A stretch of DNA of 64,000 bases from Symsagittifera roscoffensis (lineage: Eukaryota; Xenacoelomorpha; Acoela; Convolutidae). A program made the translations under genes and the position numbers. The DNA lies in contig NC_087067.1 in NCBI RefSeq assembly GCF_963678635.1, positions 19,960,596 through 20,024,595 on the forward strand. Reading direction: 5' to 3'. Shown here in pieces: positions 52,701 to 62,700 of the stretch (its first letter is position 1; each line of letters opens with the position of its first letter). The notes beneath the pieces were generated by a model. It ran no database searches, was not told the origin of the DNA, and saw only the letters and a program-made list of their open reading frames with translations.

Positions 52701-54372
52701 TATTAGGTTGATCCAGCTCCTTCCCGGTCTCCGATATTGGTTCATTTTCGAGATCCACAGATTCTTCATTAGATCCCTGATGAAGTTGAGCCAATTCTGG
52801 TTCCAATTCAGGCGAAGTATCTGGCTTGCAAATTGACTCTTGTTCTAGCACCGATGATGAGTCCAGCTCCTGTTTAGGAACAGTCTCAGGCACTTGTTCT
52901 GGATCCTGTACAAGTTCTGGCTGAACTTCATGAATAGGTTCTGAGAGTAAAACAGTCTGTTGCTTCAACTCTAGTTCAGCAACGTTCAGAGACTCAGCAG
53001 TCGTTTCTGATTGTATAACCGACTCTGGTTCATGTGCAATATCAGCCTCTGCTGCTGGTTCCATCGATTCATCAAAATCCTCTGTCAAGTCAGATTTCGT
53101 TTTTTCCATCTCTTCTTTGTCTTTAAACTCATCGTTTTCTGGGAGAATTTCCTCGTTTTCTTGCTTTCCCTCGAGGGTCTGGGTGGCTGGGTCGTTTTCT
53201 GCTAGATGACCGGATGTCGGCTCTCCAAATGCTGGGTTCTCTGGTCTGTCAAGCTCGACTTCGATTCCCTTTTCTTCACTTGTCTCCTCTGGCAAAAGCG
53301 CATCCCCTCCACTCAGCTCTTTTTCACACCCCCGCACTTCAGCATTTTCCTCGGGATCGTCTTCGGTTTTTTTGGTGTACACTTCGTCGTGAGTTGATGC
53401 CGAATCGGTCTCTACTTCGTTGACTTCTTCGACATTTTTGGAGTCTCCTGTAGTTGTAGCACCAAGCAAATCATCGTCGTTTTGGTCTAATTCTGGTTTC
53501 AGCTCATCGTTTAAGGCAGATTTTTCAGCCGCTTCAGTTTCTGAAGCTTCGGACACACCATTGCTATCCAAATAATTTTCTTTTATTTCAGTCGGTTGGT
53601 CAACTTCTTCTAAATCATCTTTTCCGTCGAATTTATTCTCCTCGGAGTCAATTTTGTTCGGTCTTGATGTTTCGTGATTTACAATTTCTTCGGCCTCTTC
53701 GTCTTCGGTAATGTCCAATTCATTGTTTAGCTTTTCCGGAGCATTTTCGATTTCTTCGATATCCGGAACTCCATTTGATCCTTCTAGATTTTCTTTCGGT
53801 AATTTGTCTGGCTGTGGTTGTTCCATAGTTCCAGAAGATTCTTCAGTCAGGTTAATTATATCACCAGTAGGCTCAGCTTGTTGCGGTAACTCTTGTTGTT
53901 TAGAGTCCATAAGATTGATGTCTATATTAGTCTGAGCTGGTTCACATTCTAATTCACCAAAAATGTTATTCTTAGACCTCTCCCCTAGATCTGCAATTTG
54001 ATCTGTCCCATGACCATTGAATTCAATTCCTTCGGGGCCCATTTCTGAACTGTTTCTTGGTGTCGGTAAAACTGGGAACCCATCACTCGAGATCAAAGGC
54101 TGATCAAGGCCCCTGTCATCACCCTTTATAACGTGATCAAAGCCATTAATATTCGCATCTGGCGCAGCATCACCACTAGTTGGTATTAATAACTTTTCAT
54201 CTTGGTTATGGTCGTCGCCCAGGGTCCCGTTTTGGTTCTCAACATCAGCTGATGAATTCCCGTTGGTAATTTTATTGTCGTCAAAATCAGCCTCAGGTGA
54301 AAATTGAGAAGCTCCAAGGGTCTCTTCTGGTTGCATTTCCTGTTGGCCTTCAGACTGTGAGAGAGTGGTTGG
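49762..54372 (-). CDS. Main exon of the disordered protein
   Basis: Acceptor TTTGTTTTAG at 54373; the frame is open across the join in phase 0 (PTTLSQSEGQQEMQPEE), so the Met at 54336 need not be the start. Open for 1536 codons to a TAA at 49762. Composition changes sharply from Glu/Pro/Gln to Lys/Ala/Ser/Thr near 50.8 kb. The long opposite-strand frames are shadows of its codon bias. Confidence 0.85.
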   Translation of the reverse strand, partial: PTTLSQSEGQQEMQPEETLGASQFSPEADFDDNKITNGNSSADVENQNGTLGDDHNQDEKLLIPTSGDAAPDANINGFDHVIKGDDRGLDQPLISSDGFPVLPTPRNSSEMGPEGIEFNGHGTDQIADLGERSKNNIFGELECEPAQTNIDINLMDSKQQELPQQAEPTGDIINLTEESSGTMEQPQPDKLPKENLEGSNGVPDIEEIENAPEKLNNELDITEDEEAEEIVNHETSRPNKIDSEENKFDGKDDLEEVDQPTEIKENYLDSNGVSEASETEAAEKSALNDELKPELDQNDDDLLGATTTGDSKNVEEVNEVETDSASTHDEVYTKKTEDDPEENAEVRGCEKELSGGDALLPEETSEEKGIEVELDRPENPAFGEPTSGHLAENDPATQTLEGKQENEEILPENDEFKDKEEMEKTKSDLTEDFDESMEPAAEADIAHEPESVIQSETTAESLNVAELELKQQTVLLSEPIHEVQPELVQDPEQVPETVPKQELDSSSVLEQESICKPDTSPELEPELAQLHQGSNEESVDLENEPISETGKELDQPNKPNEETLDLENGPTSEPAQELEQSMQPNEQTLDLESEPTSETAQELEQSNKPNEETMDLEIEPTSEPAPELEQSVQPREETLDLKSEPTSESAQELEQSPSEQANFLQEPEPLSVQEPEPQLMQDLERETAGDPDKVAESESELERQSEPEQGSVIEQEPALLFESEKPEQETEPEAVQDSAPQPEQEPERESVQSSVPEPEQETEPESVQEAASEPKTGTEPCQNLESVTVQETKLQPMEVPEAESVRELEPESEAVSESVPQHEQVPAQSPEPAEELLPETIQETEQQPTPESVQETESLSTEESVLESEVQNTETEPVSVQEPKPTEQSEVLNTNEQVTQSDSLEKSESEDAQEPVHIEDPAVVNEAPPEPVQQLEPETKLETETALQPESEQEIELGTQSEPSPGIAAEYEEEPEAVHVQQDDLENSQESQPEITKEQDPVAQSEPLQEAEPENVQESKPELAHVPETELAQELQQEAVQDIEPTSHQEADPAAKPEYAQEVVPAVQEPMPESIHELDSVQEPESVIKSESLQEEKTEATGSEPLPEANQQTVAQESEKVPDDVSSGHTGDPSVRSEEIKELESSMEVNVDIDSQMPEKVDIPVTKEVDENIKQEESQETKKDVKATEKKSPVKYSDSKTSSVNKIAPKASVSSGKSVATSKTTTKTATSTAAERKSASTATKTSTGTTTAAATKARSSATMAEKKSTTVTKDVAGKPAAARPLASKSSVPTSKPTPTSTSTRASPSPKTSKVGVASVSSAASANASSAKPAVNGTDSRKNSIGSTSASSKPTSVASAKEKVSVTTVGPKGKVSATATTSRPVATATSKVAAVPGKNSATSAATAKTGATPVAGTKPAVRSSLNTTLASKPATSAVKKDPVKPVVTAKSTPSKPTTTKPVAAKPLATKPTSTVKPTTTGASRPTVVAAKTATSAGARVPATGAKTSSSTSAKPLSASKMSSSTATKVSANGSPAS

Positions 54373-57300
54373 CTAAAACAAATTATTACATGTAATTCAA
54401 ACTTGTTAGAACAAAGGAGAGAATTCAAAATCAATACTTACGTTGAAAGAATCAAGGACACTGAGGTATTTTTAATTATCTTTGATCTAATCAAGTAACA
54501 TTAAGCCGAATCAAGTGACATTAAGGCACTGAAAACTAGGGACTGGGCAATGGATTTGCTTTTGTAACAAAATAAGAAGCCGTAATAGAATTAAATATCT
54601 CCTTTTAAATTTAAGCCCAAAAATAGGGGAATCAATTTTTATTTCAGTAAATATGGCTTCTCCAGAAAAAAGAGAAAATGCCACAATTATACCAACTTTA
54701 TGAACGATCACCTTGGTTTTTATTTCATATGTTTTTCCTTTGTCTTAAGTCACACTGAATTAACATTTTTCTGAACCATATATAGCACTTGGTTCTTGTT
54801 CAACCACCTATATCGAGGGTGGAACGGAAGTTTGGCCATAGTTGCGCTTTTTCGCTCACACGTAATTTTTACAGGGAAACTCGGGCTCAAATGTTAGAAT
54901 ATTCTGGTTAACAAAGAAGGTCAATGATGAAGAACCTTGTCTTGAGAGTGATTCGATCCTCCGTTCTCCTCCTCCTCGATTCTTCCGAGCACCCCCTGGT
55001 TGAACTCGGAAGTTTCAATAGTCTCCTCGTCACTGTACTCGTCTACTTGCAACAAGTCATCACAAGGGGAGTTGGTATCTTTGATTGCTTCAATCGGAGA
55101 TGGCTGAAGCATTTACAAGTACGGTGTTAAAACGAATCAACAAAGACTTTTGAGGAGTGGTGGTCAAATGGTGGCTGATCTTCCGCCTCTCAATCGAAAG
55201 GTGGTTGGTTCGAGGCCCACCATTATCCGTGTTTATGGCCAGAAAAATTTTCTAAAAAAGGTAAATTTTGCAACATAATCCGAAGGTGCAAGTTTACATG
55301 TTTTAAGATATAACTTTACAACACGCCCTCCCCCTGCCGACTTAAAGGGTCCCCCTTCGTACTATTTTGAGATCCATATTTGGGACGGACCCAATATATA
55401 CTAATTTCGGGGCCAAAATATACTAATTTTGAGGGGGGAGCGCGCGCCAAAAAAACGCGATCTTTTGGTCAAAATTTTCCATTAAGCGCCTAAAAACGCC
55501 TTTTGGCCTGTTTTTCAAAATTTTGCCAGAAAATTAGACTAAAACAGGTTCTTTTTAGTACTCTGAGAGAGCCAGGAAAATAATTTGGTCGACCTAAAAT
55601 TTTTTTTTTGAAAATCCGGGCCCCCCTCAATCGAGAAAATTTTAGATCCGCCATTGCTCATACCGGTGATCTAATAGATATGTGGCAAGAAAATTGGGAG
55701 TCAGATAATCATCTCCTCTTTTGGCTACAAAATTTTAAATATGATCCGGTGCAGCATTGCAGAGATCGAGCAGACTCAATAAAGGAAGGCGACTCATACC
55801 CCTATCGCAGCGGTCCGGCTCCCAGACAATGCTAGTTTTTTTTACGATAGAAGTTTACAATATAAAACACTGTTTTTTACTGGTTTAAAACGTGTTTTTT
55901 GTTTTGTTGTAAAACATGTTTTAAAACTTTCCCAACCCTGGTTTACAAAAACCAACATCGTCTAAGATAAATGCCTTTTAGGCTGGTTTCTAGATTATAT
56001 TGGAATTAAATATAGCATGAAAATAAAAGTTACATTAACATAAAAACCACCATGGTTTTTGTTTACTAGCACTTGTTCATGAAGCTCCATTGTTTAACAT
56101 TTTATGTTTTGCATGATTTTTTGCTTGTTTTTTTTCTACTGAAGAAATTAATAGAACTTAATTTTTCTGTAAACAGCAAAAAAATTTGACAAGCAAGATT
56201 TCGGATCAGTCGTACAATCTCCTCCCCCCCCCCCTAAGTGACCTACCGTAGAATGCCCTTCAAGCATGTTTTAATTCTGAAAATTTATTCTGTATAAAAT
56301 ATGCATTTCATACAAACGCCCAAATACAATTAGTTTGTACATTTTTTATGCGGGATTGAATTTATATGCTATTAATTACACAAATTAATGTTTCATTTCT
56401 ATTTTCTTTAGTAACATGGTTCATTATGAACGAATCTAGGATAAAATCAAAGTTAGCTCATGAAAATCCATATTTTCTCCCCCATAAAGCGATTTGTACG
56501 GGCGGGGGGATTGTACGGTTGATCCAAGGTTTCGTTATGAATAAATCTGCAGAAGTTTTTTTTTTCAAAATCAGATCACGGTCTATCAAACTTCTCAGTC
56601 GTAAAGCAAACTTAAAAGGCTGTTTATTTGACAATTCAAATGATTGATAATTTTCTGTTATAATCAGCTGAAAAATATTCCGCTATAACCAAGATACAAA
56701 AACAAGGACTTCAATAAAAAAAACACGCACCATTGACGGCAACTTGTATCGCACGATGTATATTGACCGAATTCCACAAGCTATTTTGCGTTGACAATTA
56801 ATTAATTTCTTTGCCAAACATACTTTTTGGTCCATTAAAACTCCAAGATATCGGGCTGAATCTTTTGTTTTCAATTCCTAATTTTCAAAGTAATTGAGTC
56901 TATTAGATCTGACGCTCAGTCAAAACTAATCATAACTGTTTTGTCCGCAATAATCAGGAGTTTGTACTGGGATAAATATATCGATACAGACTTAAAAAGC
57001 CAATGTATGTTAGTCATCCAAATAGGCAAGTTATAACCGCAAAATGTTAAGATACATCATCCGCAAATTATGTATCATCCGCAAAGATGTATCATCGGCA
57101 AAAACATGTATCATCTGCATAAAGATGTATTCTCCGCAAAGATGTATCATTCGCAAATAATTGCATGTAGTTCTTAACTAACCCGAGGAACAGCAAAAAT
57201 TCTCCATTCAAACGCCATCTCCGCAAAGGGGCTAAACGATTCTACGGCATTCGTTGGGGTTTTTCATTTCAATTTTGACTTACGCAAAGAAATCTTTTCG

Positions 57301-59748
57301 GGAGATATATGCGGTATCATATTACAGTAATTTCAGTCGTCAATCGGATTTATAAATAACTCAAAAAGCCGAGAAACTGCCGAGAAAAAATTAGTCTGGA
57401 GTTTTTCGATTTCAGATTGATTGACACAAAAACTACAGATTGAACTCTTCTGCTTACCAATTCTACTGCCCTTTTACGTTGTTTCAGCTGTTAATATCGT
57501 GGTCGTCGAACCGTTTTGTGCTACGTGCACAACAACCGGTTGCATTATTAGGTGTTTGGTAAATTTCGGGTTCCTAATGTCAAATTAATTTGACCGAAGA
57601 CTTTACTTTAAAATTTTTCTGCCACCCTAAATATTTTGAACACGCACATGAAAACCGACTTATAATAATTTGTTCATTCAAATTCAAATTGGAGCACTTA
57701 AGTAATGAAAAGCTTTTTTAAAGCAAAATGTCAAAGCGAATCGCCTCAAGGCAACCCTTTTTAGATGGTTACGACGAAATGTTCACTGCCAAATTTATAA
57801 CTATTGTAGAGTCAAAACCTAACAAAAAGAGACAACAACAAGAGGCAATTTAATCATTCAAAAAGAGAGCTACTGAGTCTCTCTTGCGAAACTACATGTA
57901 TTAGTTGGTTATTTTCTGGGAAGAGAATTGCTTCTTCACCCGGCTAGAAATGGGCCCGATTCATGGTCGGCCTCGCGCCAACGACCTTTCGACAGCAAAG
58001 CGGAGAAATAGGCCCCTTCGGCACCGCTTTCATTATCGTTACTAGTGGTCACTAAAACTTCAACAAAAGCAGAAGACTTTGATCGCGGACAAAACCCTAA
58101 TGACCAGTAGCTGATTTAGGGGGGGGGAGGTAGGGGGGGGGGGGGGGGGGGGGCGGCGGAGGGGGCGCCTCTTTCTCTCAGGGATTCGATAATTTTTGAA
58201 GGGTCGCGCGCGCCGAAAAAACGCGATTTTTCAGTCAAATTTTTCCAAAAAAGGCCTAAAAATGCCTTTTTTGGCCCGGTTTTTTTTCAAAATTTTGCCT
58301 GCGGCGCAGAAAATTTGACCAAAATTTGACCAATTGGAAAATCAATTTGGCCGACAAAATTTTCGAATTTTTTTTTGAAAATCCAACCCCCCCCCCCTCC
58401 CCCCCTCGAGAAAATACTAGATCCGCCCCCTGCTAATGACCTAATCTTTATGAAACAACAGATATATCTGATTTAAAAAATCATGACAGAATATTTTGGA
58501 TAATAGCAGTGATATATAAACCAGCCGAAGATTTAGCAGTGATCTATAAACCAGCCGAAGCATAATCCAGCTACCAAATAAATCAGCCTAAAATGATGGG
58601 GGGTTATATGATAATTTGGTAACAACTGCTTAGCAATTACAAAATTCATTCAAACTTCGATAAAATTACATACATGATTATCTCTCCGCTCGATTCTGGT
58701 GGCTAAATAATTCCAAATGCACCTGACTTTAATACTATATAGCTATGTCTAGTCGACCACCCCTTAAACTTTTTCTTGAAACTCAATTGGCGCCAATGTT
58801 CAATAATTCTGGACATTGTTACAAAAAAACTAAACAAAAAAAAACGGTTCAAGGACTAAACAACGGTTCAACAAATGAAATAATTGCAAACTCAGATGTT
58901 TCGATTTCTCATAATGCCATAGCATCATTCTTTCACTCACTCACTAAAAATCCTTTCCTACTTTCACCGCTCTAAAACTACTTGAAGCACCTCATTATAT
59001 GAATAAAAATGGTGCAAAAATGTGCATCAACAACCAAAAATAGTTAATGAAATGCAGATCCAGACCCTAAAAATACGAGACATTAGAAAACACGTAAGAT
59101 TTTTTGAATGCGAGTTTCCTCTTATGTTTTAAACAATTGAAGATGTTTGAAATGAGTTTCAAAGAAGGCAGGTTTTAAGCACAGCATCCCTGATTTTGGT
59201 AAAGAGTGCGCCAAAAAACGCAAATTTTAGGCAAACCTTTGAAAATGCTCAAAATTATGAGCGAATCTAGGATTTTCTCAAGGGGGGATTTAAAAAAATT
59301 GAAAATTTTGTCGACCTTTTTTTAGGTCGACCAAATTGATTTGCTTCAAATATCACAAAGCGCTTACATTCATAAACTCTTCGCCCGTTTCCACATTAAG
59401 CCCCTCCTGTGTACCAACTCCTTCTAGCAGACTGCCAATGGGGTCAAACTCATCCGCTTGCAGATCCATCAACTTCTTCTCAGCTGGCGACTTCAAAATG
59501 AACTGATCTTCCGATTCTTGAGCGACTTCAGACGACAGAAGTCCACTCTCGTTCATGTTTAAGTCCACCATTCCAGGTTTATTTTGTAAATCAGGAAATC
59601 CAAAACTGTCTGGTTTGGGTCCGTCCAGAGGAATAAAAGGCTCCTGCAACTCATCTTCTTGGTCTAAAAAATTGGACGACGGGTGTGCTCCATTAGAGCC
59701 GTCAGAGGTTGAGGTGAGACTTCGGCTGTGACTGGAGTTGGAATGATC
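49762..59748 (-). CDS. Large disordered protein: acidic repeat region and basic Ser/Thr/Ala/Lys tail
   Basis: Three phase-0 exons are supported: 59748-59368, 55103-54936 and 54372-49762; upstream exons are not seen. The last exon alone encodes about 1536 residues. The first third is Glu/Asp/Asn-rich. Next comes a 25-residue repeat (about residues 522-647 counted from the Met at 54336) and then many short EPESVQE-like units, all Glu/Pro/Gln. From about residue 1180 the charge flips to a basic tail of Lys, Ala, Ser, Thr and Pro (KSTPSKPTTTKPVAAKP style). There is no signal peptide, Cys cluster or membrane segment, so it is likely an intracellular scaffold. An acidic projection followed by a basic tail recalls microtubule-associated proteins, but no tubulin-binding repeat is seen. 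Identity is open. Confidence 0.75.
52390..52770 (-). repeat. 75-bp coding repeat (25 residues, about 5 copies)
   Basis: Consensus EPTSE-AQELEQSNKPNEETLDLE repeats in frame with about 80% identity between units, the last one shortened. Homogenised copies in coding DNA point to recent unequal exchange. Confidence 0.85.
54373..54935. other. Intron of the disordered-protein gene
   Basis: About 560 bp between two phase-0 exons, with GT-AG ends on the minus strand. No further exon seen. Confidence 0.55.
54936..55103 (-). CDS. Exon of the disordered protein (56 codons)
   Basis: Acceptor AAATGCTTCAG, donor ACAAG|GTTC, phase 0 on both sides. Acidic content (DEYSDEETIETSEF, RIEEEENGG) matches its neighbours. 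The donor is not ideal, so it could be an alternative exon. Confidence 0.55.
55157..55245 (+). repeat. tRNA-derived SINE-like head
   Basis: GGTGGTCAAATGGTGGC and the box-B-like GGTTGGTTCGAGGCC match the heads at 42.5 and 43.6 kb. Confidence 0.55.
55319..55655 (-). repeat. GGGGCGGATCTAGG family, copy 2 (inverted)
   Basis: Landmarks in reverse order: GGGGGGAGCGCGCGCC, GTCGACC-type block, CCCCCCTCAATCGAGAAAATTTTAGATCCGCC end. Confidence 0.6.
57055..57160. repeat. Short tandem array of GATGTATCATCCGCAAA
   Basis: About five loose copies at about 20-bp spacing, with variants such as ATCATCGGCAAA and TTCTCCGCAAA. Confidence 0.75.
58106..58437 (-). repeat. GGGGCGGATCTAGG family, copy 3 (inverted)
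   Basis: Long G and C runs at the two ends, GGGTCGCGCGCGCCGAAAA inside, right end CTAGATCCGCCCCCTGC, which is the inverted GGGGCGGATCTAG. Confidence 0.65.
58507..58562. repeat. 28-bp tandem repeat, 2 copies
   Basis: TAGCAGTGATATATAAACC plus AGCCGAAG is repeated directly with one or two changes. Confidence 0.75.
59256..59341 (+). repeat. GGGGCGGATCTAGG family, partial copy 4
   Basis: GAATCTAGGATTTTCTCAAG, then GTCGACC..AGGTCGACC as in copy 1; only the first 90 bp are present. It ends close to the donor of the 59368 exon. Confidence 0.55.
59368..59748 (-). CDS. Exon of the disordered protein (127 codons)
   Basis: Acceptor TTGTTTTAG, donor AAT|GTAAGC, phase 0 on both sides. Ser/Asn-rich start, then acidic with LQEPFIPLDGPKPDSFGFPD and MDLQADEFDPIGSLLEGVG. 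These motifs look like short linear binding motifs, but I cannot assign a partner. Confidence 0.7.
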
Positions 59749-62700
59749 CTAAAACAAATTACAAAATATATTAAACGGTCGTTTCATTTGTCCAACAAGA
59801 AAAACGGTTGCTGTACAAGGAACCAAAAATTTCTGAGCATAGCAAACCTTGCAATTTGTTTTTACAAAATGAAATGTTTGACATATTAATCAAAGTTTAA
59901 GATAAAATTTCATTTATTTTTTATACTTCATCTTTGGCAAATACACTGAAATTAGGCTTATCCAAACTATTCATAAACGATGAAAATATGGAAGAACAAT
60001 ATTCTAATAATATTGGACGTGAACTTCTTATCCATTCTTCAAGAAGTAAGTTAGTCTGAATAGCAAAAAAACTCAGAACCGTTTTTTTTTTCAAAATCAC
60101 GAGTTTTTTACACCTTCCGAAAAGTGGTCAGAATGATAATAGCAAATGGCACGCTAGTCTGATCAATCCAAATCATCTTCAGCAGTCATGAAATCGACCA
60201 ACACGAACATGACTTACATCATCGCTCAATTCGCAGTTGAGACAGCCAATTATATTCCTTTCTCTCTGTCTATAGCAATGAATTAGCTAACGTCCTGATA
60301 CTCATTTATGGGGTGCGAATTAATTTTAAGAAATTATTTTTGAAATTCATAAATTTATTGTCAAGTAAGATCTCTGAGAAAAATTTGCAAAAAATAGAAA
60401 AACTTCTACAGCCTCATATGTAGAATAGAAAAATCTAAATTTAAAGCGAGGACAGCGCGTTGCTCTGCATGTATCACAAAATGTTCTGACCACACTGACT
60501 TCAGAAAAGAATGTCCAAATTCAATTTAATTTGGTCTTAATTCCCTGATATTTTTCTAGAAAGGACGATTGAATTAGGTAAGCAAATACACGAATGAAAG
60601 GTAAAAATTCAACAAAAAGTAAAATAACGTTGAAATAGTACAAAAAGTCTAGTTGAATTTGGAGATGAAATTTTCCTCGACGGAGACATTCTTTGCGATC
60701 TTTCTTTGAGTCACAGTTCCTTCTTACTTCAAGAGATGGTCGGAACAAAACTTCTAAACGCTCAATTAAAAAACTTCAATTTTCTACAAGCTCTCCATTA
60801 ATGCTTCTGATATTCGGAATCAAGCCTGTACAAAAATGACTTTCCATCAGGGTTGCAATGTCTAAGACACGTCTAGTTTAAAACACGTTTAACACAGTGT
60901 TTAGAACACTGAATAATTTAGTGTTTAAAATAACTTTCCCTGACTGGCAGATTTTCTTGTGTGCTTTGACTAACTGAACTGTATTCGTGGAAAAATCTCC
61001 TTGATGGATTTCGTGAACGAGGTATCCAACGACGCGAATGGCTCGAAAGTGCCGAGAAACCGTAAAAACTTTCTAGTCTGGATTCTTGATTTGTTGTTTT
61101 TTGTCTCCGACTTTTCGGAGTCGATCCTACTGAAAGTGAAATGAAAGGAGCACTTAACTGGGGAAAAGAACGGCGCACAGACTACATATAATTTCATTGT
61201 TTTTAGGTTTGAAATATGTTTAAAACGTTTTAAACGTTTAAAATGTTTTTTTTTCTCGAAACGTGTTTTTTTTGCAACCCGCTTTCTATGAAGATTTTTC
61301 AATTTTTTTGGCAGATTGATTCAAAATTTGAGTCTGAGACCGAACAATATTGTTTTTATTAAGACGAAGCCCTAAAAGTTGATAACATTTTCAAAAAAAT
61401 GAATTATCAAGTACACCACACGACACCGTATGTCAAGGTAGAATATGATAAAAGTTACGTCTATATGCGCAATATTTGGATCAATTAGCTTGTCTCAAAA
61501 CATTCGAGTAGAGGCAAGCTTGAGTTGTGGCAGTCGAGCTCAAAATCTACAACTTCGAGCCCAAGACTATTAAAAAAACAGGTTTTAATTAAAAAATTTA
61601 AAATTGTCTAGAAAAAAACACCCATTTTTCAAATATTCCGTGCTTGACACATGCTCGCTCGAGTTAAATCTTCCGAAAGCATTGAGCTTTGGGAACAATT
61701 TTAAGCGAACACTTAGTTCCTTTATTTGATTCTAAAAAGATATCAGTTACTAGAGAAAGAATTTTGATTCAAATTTGTATGGCAAATCATTAAGCTGCAT
61801 TGAACATTTGTCAAACTAATCGTAATTACTTCCAGTTTTTTCACGACAAATAAATCGAAAAATTAATTTTTCCTTTATAAAAAGGTCTGAATCAGTCTGT
61901 GGTTGGCAAAATTATTTCAAATAATGGGAAAAGCTTAATATGTTGAAGAAAAATGAAGTGCTGAAATGTTCAATTTTTATAACGATATACTATTCGAAGC
62001 TTGATTTTTCACTAATAAATTGGTCTGAGTCAGAGCTTTTAAAAAATTAATTTGGTCGCAGGTTTGTTTCAGTTAATAGTAAAAATTGAAAAAGCCGCCA
62101 TTTAGGACTAATTCAATCTATGCAACTTTCATTCTTCGTAACGAATCCCCCTATTTCAAGATACATCAATACGGGAAACAAAAAATAAGATCCGTAATTT
62201 CCTACTAAACAGATGAGGTGCAACTTGAAACAAGTCCTATAGAAACCAATTTGAAACAAAACAGTCACATAAGTTCCAATGTGTTCAGCTGGACAAGCCT
62301 AGTTATTCCTTTACTTTGCACCAGTTTTCAAGTCTTTTGGACAAATGTCTCAGACCTACAAAAATAAAGGCACAACATGTATTCAAGGTCAGCAGACTGG
62401 GCTCATGTGAACAATCTCCCCCCTAGGTAGACAAAGTGAACAATCTCCCCCAAACACTAAATGCAAATTCAAGCAGTAAGGCCTGCATGTACTACTCTTC
62501 AATCAGATTGGCTGAAAAAAAATGCTTTTAACCAAGTGAAAGATCTCCCTCCTTAATTGCTTTAGGGGGGATTGTTCACTTGGCTCGTAGACTGAAATAT
62601 AGATTTAAAGTAATCATCCATTTGTATCAATTTAATATTATATCCCTTGGCGAATTTTATGGTTCCGCTGTCTATCAAACATCTAATCAATATTTTATTG

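Larger units (their letters stand above)
55104..59367. other. Long intron of the disordered-protein gene
   Basis: About 4.3 kb of repeats: a SINE-like copy (55157), two GGGGCGGATCTAGG-type copies (55319, 58106), a third partial one at the right end (59256) and short tandem arrays. No coding frame with support. Confidence 0.55.

Noticed and set aside
51162-53423. Several plus- and minus-strand ORFs of 60-144 codons
   Set aside because: Shadows of the Glu/Pro/Gln repeats in other frames; they contain no domain.
60918-61302. Two overlapping minus-strand ORFs (86 and 110 codons)
   Set aside because: They lie within a MITE-like element, have no domain and no splice context.
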